Positions 46,041 to 56,640 of a stretch of DNA of 64,000 nucleotides are shown one piece after another. The DNA comes from Erodium maritimum. Taxonomy: Eukaryota > Streptophyta > Magnoliopsida > Geraniales > Geraniaceae. The DNA lies in NCBI GenBank assembly GCA_963921825.1, contig OY997590.1:49369039-49433038 (forward strand), read 5' to 3'. The notes below the pieces were generated by a model that worked only from the letters and a program-made list of their open reading frames with translations, searched no databases and had not been told where the DNA came from. Position numbers and translations under genes: made by a program. Every line of letters begins with the position of its first letter. Within the stretch, counting starts at the first letter, position 1.

Positions 46041-46755
46041 GTGACAGTTTGGTATCAGGTTTTGAGGTAGTTGTTTGCCCTGTTTAGATTGGTAAGTTGT
46101 TGATGCTTTACTAGTATGCCATAATCGAACGGGTATCCGTGAAGGTGAGCGGAACGCTCATCCCCCTTACTACTTTTCCCGCAAGCCTCTGAGGTAGGGA
46201 CGAGTAGCGAATACTGGTTTGGTTGCGGAAAGTTATAAGTAAATGCACATAGGATCGTGTGAGGGTTGTGCTTTACCTTGTCGGTGTGACTAATGGCATG
46301 GTTGTTCGGTCTCTGATTTGGGGTCTCCATTACGTGCACGGGTCTTTGATGGTTGGGGGAATTGACAGTGATTTGTGTGACAGTCGGGTTTAACATGTGA
46401 TTTGGGGTAGTAGTCCCCTGTGTTATTGTTTGTTGCCGGTGTTCCCGGCGTTTCTGCTGTATGCCGTAGTTAGTCTGGTGTCCGTGGTGGTGAGCGAAAC
46501 GCTCACCCCTTGCTGCTTTTCCTACAGGTACCGTTCGCGAGGCGGACTAGGAGCATCTCTCGAGGCTTGAAGAGCTGGGAGCGAGAGTCCGGGCTGTCGA
46601 GGTTGTCTAGCGACGTACACTCATGTTTTAGTGTTCTTTCGTTTTTTTTAAATTAAAACTCAGTTTGTAAAAATATTGTTTTGATTTGAGACTTTGTTTT
46701 ACTTGCTTCACCGTTCGCGTTCCGGGTTCGGTTATACTGAATTCGGGGCGTGACA

Positions 46756-47540
46756 ACTCTCGCATCTTGGAGACAGAACTTTGTAGACCTCTTCCGAGGG
46801 TGGCGGGATGGCAATGCCGTGAGCGTAGTCCCTGAAGTTTGTCTTGGTCTTACACCAACCAGGGGTTGCCGCCTTGCTTGGTCATGTGGTCTAGGTTCCT
46901 GGGTAGAACATGTTGGAAAGATTGGAGCCAAATTGCAAACTCCATGTTTGTGTTGGCTCCTTAGGCAGAAAGTTTTGTACTGTATTTGGCTCTAGGAGAG
47001 CCAAAGGGGAAAATCCTGGCGGGACTAGGGGGCGAGAGTAGGTGTCCCAAGCCATCCTATTACTTCTTGGCGACGTCCTCTTCCAGGTGGGATAAGATCC
47101 AACCACTCCCGACGAATTCCCGCCTTAATATTGGTTTTCTCCAACACCATGAAGGATATGTCAAAGCGTTGCACTACTGGGGGTCTAGCTAGGTCCCTTC
47201 GTCGGCATTCCTCCTCCATGTGGCCTATGCATGCACAGTAAAAGCAGAAGTCCATGAGGAGGGAATATTGGAACTGGAACCAAGTCGGTATATCATGACC
47301 CTCCCCCGGGATGTTAGCGTGCGTCGTCCTCCCTTGAATGAGTCTGAAGAGGTCCAGAGGGGGGTCGGTCGGATGTACCATCCCTCTGGATGTAAGGTGG
47401 AAGCGGTTCCACCAAAAGTTGACATGGTGCTTCCCTACCAGCTCGGAGGTCAGCAATCCCGCGTTTAGGAGCCCTACCACTATCAGTCAAGGGAGGACGA
47501 CACACACTGACATCCCGGAGGAGTACCCAGTCCACCACAA
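46756..47540 (-). pseudogene. L1-type LINE ORF1 remnant with zinc knuckle
   Basis: The minus-strand frame 47025-47480 (151 residues) contains HHVNFWWNRFHLTS and the knuckle CFYCACIGHMEEEC, preceded by WFQFQYSLLMDF, which matches the segment just before and within the CCHC knuckle of plant LINE ORF1. The knuckle is intact (C-X2-C-X4-H-X4-C). The flanks are broken and no reverse transcriptase follows. Confidence 0.7.
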
Positions 47541-48065
47541 CAAATCTCTACAATGGACCTGCTCGGTCATTGCAATCTCGTTTGGATTCGCTGTATCAGT
47601 GTCGTCAGACGCTACCGCAGTATTCCCTTCCAGACAACAACTAAATTCCCAAAAAACGCTTCTACTTTTCTGTTATTGTCATTTCAATTTTTTTGTTGCA
47701 CTTTCTTTTTTTCAGTGTTTGCTTGCCTGTAAACACCTTTTAATTAAAATATTACCCCGTTTTGATCATTTTTTTTTTTGTTGTTGAAAAAGGCGTATAC
47801 CCTATTCGGATTTTTGATATTTACCCTGGACGTTATCCTTAGACGTGAATATTCAAACTTTCCAAATATATTATGGGCCTAGCCCATGTCTACATCTGCA
47901 GATCCAATCTCATTTCGTACGGCGTCGTATGAAGCTTCAATGCGTTTTGTTTTGGCCCTTCTGGGGCAAAATTGCGACACCGTGATCTGATTCCGAACTC
48001 TGTGTCTTGTCACCGAAACAGTCTGTGACCTTCGAGACTGAGACTGGACAGAGACAGACACAGAA
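47541..48065 (+). promoter_or_regulatory. Promoter and 5' UTR of the TTC5-like gene
   Basis: Sequence between LINE debris and the ATG at 48066. AT-rich with T-runs until about 47860, then a more G+C-rich leader. No distinct TATA box. Confidence 0.45.
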
Positions 48066-51000
48066 ATGAGCACCAGAGGAGCAGAGGAAGAAGAAGCTCT
48101 GTCCAAGGCCTCGAGAGCTGTAGAAGATCTCTACCATGTTCGAGATACATATTTTCCAGCAAACCCAGATGACAAAACCTCCAAATTGCAGACCCAATCC
48201 AATCTCGCTCTCGAGTTACTCGATTCTATCCCTCCTGGTACTCTCCTCAATTTCAATGCTCTTCACTTTCACTCGATTATTCATTTTCGTTTTATGTAGC
48301 TGTAATGTTAATCGCATCCTGGTAGTTTAAGAAAATGGGAATCGCTTAACTTATTGAAACCGCTGGTTGAGCTCTCATCTCAATGATTGTTAGCTATTGA
48401 GCAGATATTGTATGTATTTCTGTGTTGAATACCCTTTTAATTTATGTGGGTGCTCTTTAATTTATGTTTTTTTTTATGGAACAAGGTGGGTACCATAATA
48501 CTGGTCATATATACCTGCGACCCTTTGTTCTAAATGGGGGTGGGATTTAGATTTAGGTATACATAATGAACTCTAGATAAGCTGAAACATTTGTTCATTT
48601 TACTGTACAAGTTTAGTATAATGCTTGCCTTGATGCCCCCACTAGAAAGCACTTGATCAGTTCAGATAGAAATGTGATAAGATGCGTTTGTTAATGTGTT
48701 ACTCAGTAATTGTGTTTGGTGTTGAAGTAATTGTCAAAACCCTTCGTTACAGATTTTGAATGACATGGTTCGGTAAATGTCCATGTCGGATTGTATGGGT
48801 AATAACTGTCTTCTTGTACAGAACAAAGGAGATCACCTTTGCAGCGAGCTACATGTGAATATCTAAGAGGAAAAGTATTAGATGTATTTCCCGAGTACAG
48901 GAAGGAAGCCGAGGATCATCTTTCAAAAGCTGTTAGTGAGAACACAGATTAGTTGTCACACTTCGATAGTGTTTGTTATCTGATGCTTCGAATTGACAAG
49001 TTCTTACTGTAGGTTAAGCTGAACCCCTCTCTTGGAGATGCTTGGCTATGCTTAGGTAACTGCATCTGGAAGAAGGGAGATCTTGTTTCAGTAAAGAACT
49101 GCTTCACTCTTGCATTAAGCAAGGTTTTTTCCAATTCAATGCTTTGATCATTCTTAGAAAATTAATAATCATAGATACAGTCTAGACTTGACTTGAACAA
49201 TGTTCTGCTCATAGTTGCTCTTTTTATGCTGCTGTACAGGGTCCAAATAAAAAGATACTTTCTCAGTTGTCTATGCTTGAAAGAAAAATGGCACAAGGCA
49301 AGCCTTTTCTGTCCCTCTTATATTGTAGTTATGCCTACTTTTGGTAACTTAATTCGAACATTTGTGCTTTTAGGACCTTCCACTAATGATGTACTTTATG
49401 GTCTGAAAGGAATGTTAATTGGAAATATGAATTTTTTGTTAGTAACTGAAAATTTATTCTAGAAGAAATATAATATTTATGGACTTGAATCATTCTGAAA
49501 GTTAAGCTTTATTGAAACATAAAGAACCTATTTTCTCGAGTAATGGAAGAAACAATGGTTGGAGGGATGCATAACAGTTTGTATTAGAAGTTATATCTTC
49601 ATTGTTATGCTGCTAGCAATTTAAGTCTGTTATTTCTACTTTGGCATTTCCTAGTTTAGTGACATGTACTGCCTATAATCCCACTTAGAAACTTAGAATT
49701 CGAATTCAGATGTCTCTCTTGGTCAAGAACAAAGTCAATTTCCTCTTTCTAAGGTGGGATACTACTCTTTCTATGATATGGGATTGAACACATTGCTGCT
49801 ACATTAGGTAGTATGCGTTCAACTGCATCTTCTCCTTTATGTGTGCAGGAGCTGCAAAGGCAATGCAGCATGTTTGGTCTCAAGTAAAGCATCGCAGCTT
49901 TACCTTTAACAGGAAATGGTCCTTTTCTGTGTGTCCTTGTAATTATGTTTTATATTTCTGTCTTGTAGGTTCTGAGAATCAAGCAGAAATGGTGGAGGAG
50001 AGCATCCGACTTGCTAAAGAAGCTATTGCTTTGGACGTTAAGGATGGAAATTCATGGTGTAAGAGTCCACACGATTTTAACATGATTCTGCTTGTAATAT
50101 CTTGCATTATAATGCGTTTTGTATTTCATATAAAATTCATCTGAAATATGATTTTATCATTCATCATTGCTTACCTACATAGACTAATGATGAAATCTGT
50201 TCTCTTATTCTTAATAGTTCAAAATCTATTTTCATCTGTAATATGGGACAACTTGGGAAAGTTTATTCTAATAACCACTTCCTCTGAAGTAAAGTTTATT
50301 TCATCTTACTGACAGACAACTTGGGAAATGCATGCCTCACAAGTTTCTTTGTCACTGGAGCATGGGACCACAGTAAGCTTATGCAGTCTTTAAAAGCATA
50401 CCAAAATGCTGTAAGTATTCCAAGTAAAAACTTCCTAGAAATCTATTTTCTGGTTACTGATGCATCTCTTATGACTGAGTTCTTTCTATACATTTTACAT
50501 TGTTTATATGCATAAAGCTTTTGTGAGTCTAGGTTGTTTCAACATCCAGTTGAGTCATCTTGTACCATTTACAGTACATTAAAGGGTAAATATGCAAAGT
50601 GTAGGATTGCTGAGAAAAGTATGACTTGTATCTAATTTACTGATTATTTATCAGGAAAAAGATGAACGGATGAAGTCCAATCCAGACCTATATTTTAATT
50701 GTGCCACAGTAAGTTCTTTTGAATCTTTTCTTCTATACTGTCCTGATTCATGAAACACAAGTAGGCTATGGGACAGAGGAATAAAAAAAATCATTCTATC
50801 GCGTGATTATTTGGTTATGGAATTTATTGATGGTCTCATTTAGTTGACTATTACTGAATTATATAAAGTAACATTTGGTTTCAGGTAAATAAATATCTAG
50901 AGAACTATGAGAGGGCCTTGAGTGGTTTTGAAGCTGCTGGTTTAAAGGACCCTGGTTTAAATGCTTCCGAGGAGGTTCAAAAGATGGTTAATCTTCTTGA

Positions 51001-53019
51001 CAAGTTAGAGAACTTGTTGAGGGTAATGTTTTTCTCTATTGATTTAACGTGTATCTTGGTATTATAGTTTAAGAGTTACCATATTGTGAAATTCTTTTGA
51101 TAATTGACAGGCTGTTAACTTGTTTACCCTGGCATAAATAGTTGAAAGCACTCAGAATAAATTGCTCATGATTTTCAAAGATCAAGACATCTTCACCAAG
51201 CCTCATTAATGTTTTTATGATGTGCTTCTCGTTTTGAAAGAGACCCTCTTCTTTCTTCACAGGGACATGCTAGAGCTAAACGACATGTATCCTTGGCATC
51301 ATCACTTACTGCTTTTAATTGTAAGTTTCCTGAACTTTTCATGTGTTCCTACCATTCTCTGGGTCTTGAAAGAACATGGTGAAGTACTTTGATAAAGACA
51401 TTTGTTTAATGATATTTCTTCCATCACTCATCCTTAAATCAAAGTCAGTGTTAACACAATACTTGAGTTTTGACTGCCCGAAAATTTCTATAGATGTACT
51501 AATTGTATTGCATTAATTTACTTCCGCAAGTGAATCCATCGTACAAAAGAGCCACCATAGATCTTCTGTCTGTGGGTTTGAACAAAGCAGTAGCCATCGT
51601 GGGAAAAGTTCTGTTCTTTGTTAAGCATGAGAATGTTACTCCCCTGTAAGTTTTCTCTACTCAACAGCTTCATCCTGTTTGCCAATGTGGAAATCTGCCT
51701 ATTCTAAACAGTCTTCTAAAATTCCCGATTTCTCCCCGATAACTAGGTAAAACTTAATTGCCGAGTTTTGACTGATTTCCACCAATAACTGAAAATTGGT
51801 CAAAACTCGGTCAAATTTGGTAAACTGAATCAAAACTTGGTCAACTAGTTTTAATTTACAATTCTAAAGTGTATATGAAAATGTGTACTTGAAGATCTGT
51901 GCATAGCATTAATACAAATACAAATCAATTTCACTGAACATGAATTAAAATGTGTTTGGAACTATCTTATTTTACTAAACTATTGCTACATTTTTGTTTT
52001 TGATACATGTATTATATATATAGGGGAGCTTTCGGGTACAAACCTTATTTCGGGTCAGAACGTAGAACTAATCTGGGCCATTGATTACCCAGATCGGATG
52101 GCCACCGAAATTCAGGGGTGGTGGTGGTGGTGGTGGTGGTGATTGATTACGAAATCAATTACAAGATATGCATTGATTAAAAAGATATTAAAAGATATGC
52201 ATTAAATCTGGGCCTTTAATTCTATGATCCAAGGGCCCAGATTGAAAGTTTGTAGTTCTGACGAAGATATAGAGTTTGTACCTGATTGTTATCCTATATA
52301 TATATATAATACAAAATGCATTTTGCCAATATCTCCCCGATAAGTTAAATGCTCCTTAATTGGCACCTAGTTAAGTTTTAGAACCTTGATTCTAAGTGAG
52401 CCTGAGTGCATTTATTGTTGTGGTGTAGCGTAGTATTAACCCTGAAACTTCATTATCATTACACAGATACTATTTGGTATGCGATTCAAATCAAACATGC
52501 TTCGCCGTATCAATGTATGGCACACGCAGTGATGCGGTAAGAGTTCCCTAATTTGACTTTGGTTAACTATCTCTGAGGCATGGAAAGGGAGAGAGCTCGC
52601 AGCCCTTTTTCGTACGAGCCTCTCTCTTGTGTATGATTTATGTGTTCATTGGTCAATGATCATATTGTATGCACGTTTTAGACCCATCACCGTGCAATAC
52701 ATTGATATAAATACGTGATACAGTCATGTGTGGTTCTGACTTGAACTGCTCCTCTTCTTGCAGATCAAAGAAGGAGATGAGCTAATACTATTAGAACCTT
52801 GCTATCATGACATTAGTTTCACTTGGAAAGAAAAGGTCAGTTTCAATCTTACTTCCGTTATAGTTTCTTTCCTTGTTACTAACGATCCAGTTCTTGTTGT
52901 AGCATTACGGCTTCAAATCAATTCGCGTAGATTTCCCAGAACAAGTTCTCGTGAATGGAAAAACTCCGCCTCCCCAGCAAACGATTCGATCATCAATCTA
53001 TGCTCAGCATAAACCATGA
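48066..53019 (+). CDS. TTC5: TTC5-like TPR protein with C-terminal OB-fold, 13 exons
   Basis: Exons: 48066-48237, 48822-48931, 49013-49123, 49240-49297, 49969-50058, 50316-50410, 50655-50708, 50885-51022, 51263-51320, 51531-51645, 52467-52536, 52764-52835, 52903-53019, giving 419 residues. TPR repeats (AWLCLGNCIWKKGDLVSVKN, then NSWYNLGNACLTSFFVTGAW, then ERALSGFEAAGLKDPGL) are followed by an OB-type domain (VAIVGKVLFFVKHENVTPLY...EGDELILLEP), the layout of animal TTC5/STRAP. The animal protein works in p300/p53 responses and in tubulin mRNA autoregulation; the plant role is not known to me. The intron after 49297 has a GC donor (CAAG|GCAAGC). A candidate alternative exon begins at 49849 (GAAKAMQHVWSQ), in frame only with donors near 49933 or 49939; I prefer skipping it, because animal homologues lack the segment. 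Confidence 0.9.
52022..52296. mobile_element. MITE in a TTC5-like intron
   Basis: The left arm, TAGGGGAGCTTTCGGGTACA and on to AATCTGGGCC, is inverted at the right (GGGCCCAGATT...GTTTGTACCTGATTGTTATCCTA), about 65 bases per arm. TA-rich flanks (ATATATA on both sides) hide the true target duplication. A GGT microsatellite (about 52118-52140) lies in it. Confidence 0.75.
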
Positions 53020-53480
53020 AAAGCATATACATATATAGTGATTTTGTGAATTGTATGAGTATTTCTGCTGTTTAATTCTCTTCCCTTCTTAGTAGTGGAC
53101 TTGACACACATGTAGATCTAGATTGCTTTGTGGAAAAGGAAAGAACAATTTAGGAGTTTACATTTGTATGGTTGACTTTGATAGATCAATTGATTTTTGA
53201 AACTTCGATTGGTATGGCTGAAAATGTTAAGCAGGCGTTGGCTTTATCCTAAGCTGTGTCACTTAATGGAGTGAAGTTCAGTTCATAGATATGGAAACCT
53301 TTCTGCTGAAAAAATTCAAATGCAAGGGCACAAAATTACAAGAATGTCTATATCTTTTATTCCTTTCAACTTCATAATATAGTTTGAGCAAACTTTATCA
53401 ACAAGCATTTGGATAGAACCATGGACAAATACTCCCAAGAATTGATAATATTGTAAGAAGCTACACAACAAATAATCTTA
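53020..53480 (+). other. 3' flank of the TTC5-like gene
   Basis: The 3' UTR probably ends within 100-250 bases of the stop. No gene is seen in the rest. Confidence 0.4.
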
Positions 53481-53524
53481 AAAAGAAGAAAAGAAAAGAT
53501 GACTCTCATAGACAAATGTCCATT

Positions 53525-54114
53525 TCCAAGTCATTAGCTTTGGTAGTATATCATCCTGAAGCCACAAACGTTGATTTATTAATTGTGAAAAACAGCACCA
53601 ACATTCCTTTAATAGATCCATAAGACAAACAGATCCTTGGTTCTGATAGTAGCTCAAACTAATGAGCATAACATCAAAGCAGTGTAATAGTAAGATGCAG
53701 GAAACCAAAGTATATCACTAGGTTACGACTATTATCTATAAAAATACAAGCACTTCATTATACCACCTTGTACTTCTTTCACACAGCAAGGACAGTAAAT
53801 ATGAAATTCAATCCCAAAGAAAATGTACTGATATGCAGCCTTATTTGCCCAAAATATATGTTCATGTATTATTGTACACAAGGAATAACAAAAAGTAAAG
53901 GACTTCCAGGAAATATCCACTGTGTAAACAATATATAAGTTAATAAAATAAGTTTGTATTACTAGAAATAAAGGTCAACATATGATGGAAACTAAGCAAA
54001 TAAAAATGAACCCAAATCCAAATTTATCACTACAACTCAAAGCTCACCTTCCTCTTCATCTCTTTAAGTATATCTTCAAGACCTGCCCGTTGTGCACCAA
54101 GTGTCTCTAATTGT
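53525..54114 (-). pseudogene. ALIX: Two orphan exons of an ALIX (BRO1-domain protein) gene
   Basis: Minus strand. Exon a, 54048-54114, codes QLETLGAQRAGLED then ILKEMKRK, followed by donor GTGAGC. Exon b begins at 53555 after TTCAG and codes DDILPKLMT, then diverges. The phases fit (67 bases, then frame 0). The order matches the V-domain of plant ALIX, which binds ESCRT-III and works in endosomal sorting. No BRO1 domain or other ALIX exons were found on either side: the TTC5-like gene ends at 53019 and LINE debris begins near 54300. This is therefore a relic of a duplicated or moved gene. The last part of exon b may be intron or diverged sequence. Confidence 0.65.
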
Positions 54115-54297
54115 CTTTGCACAGACGAGCTTGTATATAAATCCCACAACATATATTGAAATATCTCTTCAATTAGACATTCATCTAACATATAGCACAT
54201 GGATCTCTCTGTTTAATCATACTACTTCAAACAGAATGTGCTATTCAAGTGTATTGCCAACTTCACTTCAACATAATTCATTTCTACTCTGTAGAGA

Positions 54298-55062
54298 TTG
54301 TGTGGATATGAAAAGCTGTTAAAGGGTTGTTTGCCAAATATTCTTTCATATCCAACATGTTTGTCTTCTTTCAGAGACATTGGAAATTCATTAGGGACCT
54401 TTGTGTTAGCCCTGCGGGATGAGACGTCGGTGATGTTAGAAAGTAATTTTCTCCTATTGAAATTGTGTTCCAATGCCTCTTCTTTCTCTCGTACTTTGGA
54501 ATTGGATGGTAAACAATATCCCATTCAAGCTTTCAAGATCGCTTCCGTTGATTTGCCTGCAAGGGAGCCGGAGAGGGTTTTGGAGAACCATTCATTGGGT
54601 TACAGAGCCGCCTTGGTTTTGAATGCTGGTTCGGATTTCCCGCCTCCAGCAAACACTGTGAAAAGCAAAGGTTTGTTGCGGCAGACATCTCCGGCGAGTA
54701 AGGTTTCGGATTCGCAAAACTAGAGCCTAAGCCCCTTGCGTGGGCCTCACGTTTCGCGGGCCAGAGTCTCTGTTAACCGAAATTTATTAATTTCTGGTAA
54801 ACCTAATTATGTGTACAGGTCATATGCAACAAGAGGTAGTTCTTTGGTCAAGGAAAACGCTGATCGAGACAGAAAGTGGAAAATTATTAAGGCTAGCCAT
54901 AAAGCCATTGCAGGAAACCCTAATGCTGCAGATCAGATTGAGGCTTTAGATTTCGAACTTGGTGATTCGGTTGACCCGGAGTTTCAGGAACACTCCGAGG
55001 AGTTCGGGTCGAGTGAGGAGGTAGAAGAGGGGAATTCTCTCCCTAATTCTATACATTTTTAA
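54298..55062 (+). pseudogene. Retroelement-like or unknown frame with one stop, 255 codons
   Basis: One frame stays open from 54298 to 55062 except for a TAG at 54721-54723. The protein is rich in S, N and E, with RDRKWKIIKASHKAIAGNP near the middle of the second half and an acidic end. I recognise no domain. The sequence after it (55130 onward) has a LINE-type zinc-binding end, so the frame may be the tail of a LINE ORF1 or a host piece taken along. It could also be a host gene fragment. Confidence 0.45.
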
Positions 55063-55119
55063 TGCTTAGTGAAATTATTCTACAATGTGGTTGACTCTAC
55101 TTTCAGTGGTTCTTACTAT

Positions 55120-55540
55120 GTCGTTCCTTGAAGCCCGTGGTTGCAGAATTGCTAAAAGGTGTTATCTTTGCAAGTTGTGACTTGGATCACTTGCTGTTAC
55201 ATTGTACTTATTCATGGAGTTTTGGGGGCATGATTTTCTCTTGGTGTTCGGTGCTGGGTGCGATGCCGGAGTCGGTAAAGTTTAGCTTGTGATGGTGCGG
55301 CATGGGAAGCGGAGCTGTTGGGAAACTCGATCTGGTTTTTGAGCAGGAATGCTTCGCCTCGTACGTGTATCTGGAACAGACGCAAGATAGGAGTTGTAGG
55401 GGGGGGGGGGGGTAACTGTTATTATTATGGTTTTGTTTCTGAGTTTTTGTTTCGTTGTTTTTAGCTCGGTGGTAACAGTTTCATTTGGTTGTAGCCGTTA
55501 GTGGCTTTTTTGTGTGTGGGTTTCCACATCGGAAGCCCGA
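55120..55540 (+). pseudogene. LINE reverse transcriptase tail (zf-RVT) relic
   Basis: RIAKRCYLCK near 55145-55175 and, one frame over, DLDHLLLHCTYSWSFG near 55180-55230 match the C-X2-C...H-X3-H/C zinc-binding segment near the C-terminus of plant LINE reverse transcriptases. The two halves are in different frames. Rest degenerate. A G-run lies near 55399-55412. Confidence 0.7.
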
Positions 55541-55554
55541 CTTAATAAATTCAT

Positions 55555-56013
55555 GGGATAACTCTGGTTCCTAACCTTTTTGAACGTTTTGTTACAGTTC
55601 CATGCACGAAAGGTTGGAACTTTTACAAAACCTGATATGAACCGTTTAAATTAACGATTTCGTTAACATGGGAAGTGAAAAGTCGAAACTACCCCTCCAT
55701 TCACGTTAACCTTTCAGCTCCTCATGCCCGTTAAACATGCAATTAGAACACTTAGTATACATATCCAACAATTTTTCAACACTGAATTTCAAAATAATAC
55801 ATTATTTTGGGAAAGAGGAGCTGAAAGGTAACGTGAATGGAGTTTTAGTTTCGACTTTTCACTTCCTATGTTAACGAAATCGTTAATTTAAACGGTTCAT
55901 ATCAGGTTTTGTAAAAGTTCCAACCTTTCATGTATGGAACTGTAACGAAATGTTGGTCTGGGTTAGGACGTGAAAACAAAACGTTGAGAAAGGTTTGGAC
56001 CCAGAGTTTTCCT
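55555..56013. mobile_element. Mutator-like MITE, copy A (459 bp)
   Basis: The arms, beginning GGGATAACTCTGGTTCC with GACCCAGAGTTTTCCT at the right end, are inverted over about 200 bases. The flanks TAAATTCAT and TAAATTTAT (55546-55554, 56014-56022) form a 9-bp duplication with one mismatch. It is nearly identical in sequence to copy B at 58416. No coding capacity. Confidence 0.93.
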
Positions 56014-56022
56014 TAAATTTAT

Positions 56023-56640
56023 CGCCTATAAAAAAAAACATGTTGGCCATATATTTTGTGTTAGGACCCTGACTTCGGGATCGCGTTACAAGACCGAAAT
56101 ACGCGTTAGGGTTGAAGCCCTGGCTCGGCGAAGGCGAGCCCTTATTCTTCCCTCTCCCAATCGTGAATGACACGAGCTCGTTTAGAGAGCTCTAACCTCA
56201 ACGATACTGTTATAGTCCCGAACTTGGATCGAGTCATGGGATTGTTGTTGTGGTATTCGTTGGAGAGAACGCAAGATTTAGATCTTAGAAACTTAAATTT
56301 ATTTACGAATCCGAATGTATTGTTTGATGAATTAATTTTGTATACTTCTTTATGTATTTATTGATGTTAACTTTTGCAAAATATGTGGACCCAAAGTTAT
56401 TGTAAATAAAAAAAAAAGTCAAGGATGAAAATACGATGAACAAAGCAAAAGAATCTGAGTGAGTAATACTTGTTTGAATTTGGTACGACTAAAATCGAGT
56501 CGGAAAATGTCGTAAAGGCTAGGAAGGGAAAGGGCAAAGAGACAGCCGATAGTCATATCGACGCCGCATTAGCCAAGAGCTTGAGGGACATCGAGAAGCA
56601 TTGCAAGGCGCAAGTACTGGCCAATGAGTCCCTTATGCAG
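56023..56640. other. Unassigned, probably retroelement debris
   Basis: Short frames such as 56470-56667 (ALAKSLRDIEKHCKAQ) end at the LTR-like repeat, which suggests an older element interrupted at 56640. No family is recognised. Confidence 0.35.

Larger units (their letters stand above)
44209..46755 (+). mobile_element. LTR, 2.55 kb, related to the solo LTR at 10997
   Basis: It starts TGTAAGAACCGC and ends GGGGCGTGACA. No coding region is found. Near the 3' side lies the inverted motif GTGAGCGAAACGCTCACC (about 46489-46506) with an older copy at about 46145-46162, then the block GTCTAGCGACGTAC shared with the LTR at 10997. The flanks (GTCAC, ACTCT) are not a duplication, so it may have arisen by recombination between elements, or an end may be misplaced. 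A short AGA tract lies at 44812-44832. Confidence 0.75.

Noticed and set aside
10997-46755. LTRs at 10997 and 44209 as the two ends of one element
   Set aside because: They lie in opposite orientation, 30 kb apart, with host genes between; the first has its own perfect target duplication.
49839-50144. 101-residue frame as a constitutive TTC5 exon
   Set aside because: Read straight through, it joins intron sequence to exon sequence. Splicing from 49297 to 49969 gives the continuous homologous protein; at most a short alternative exon is possible.
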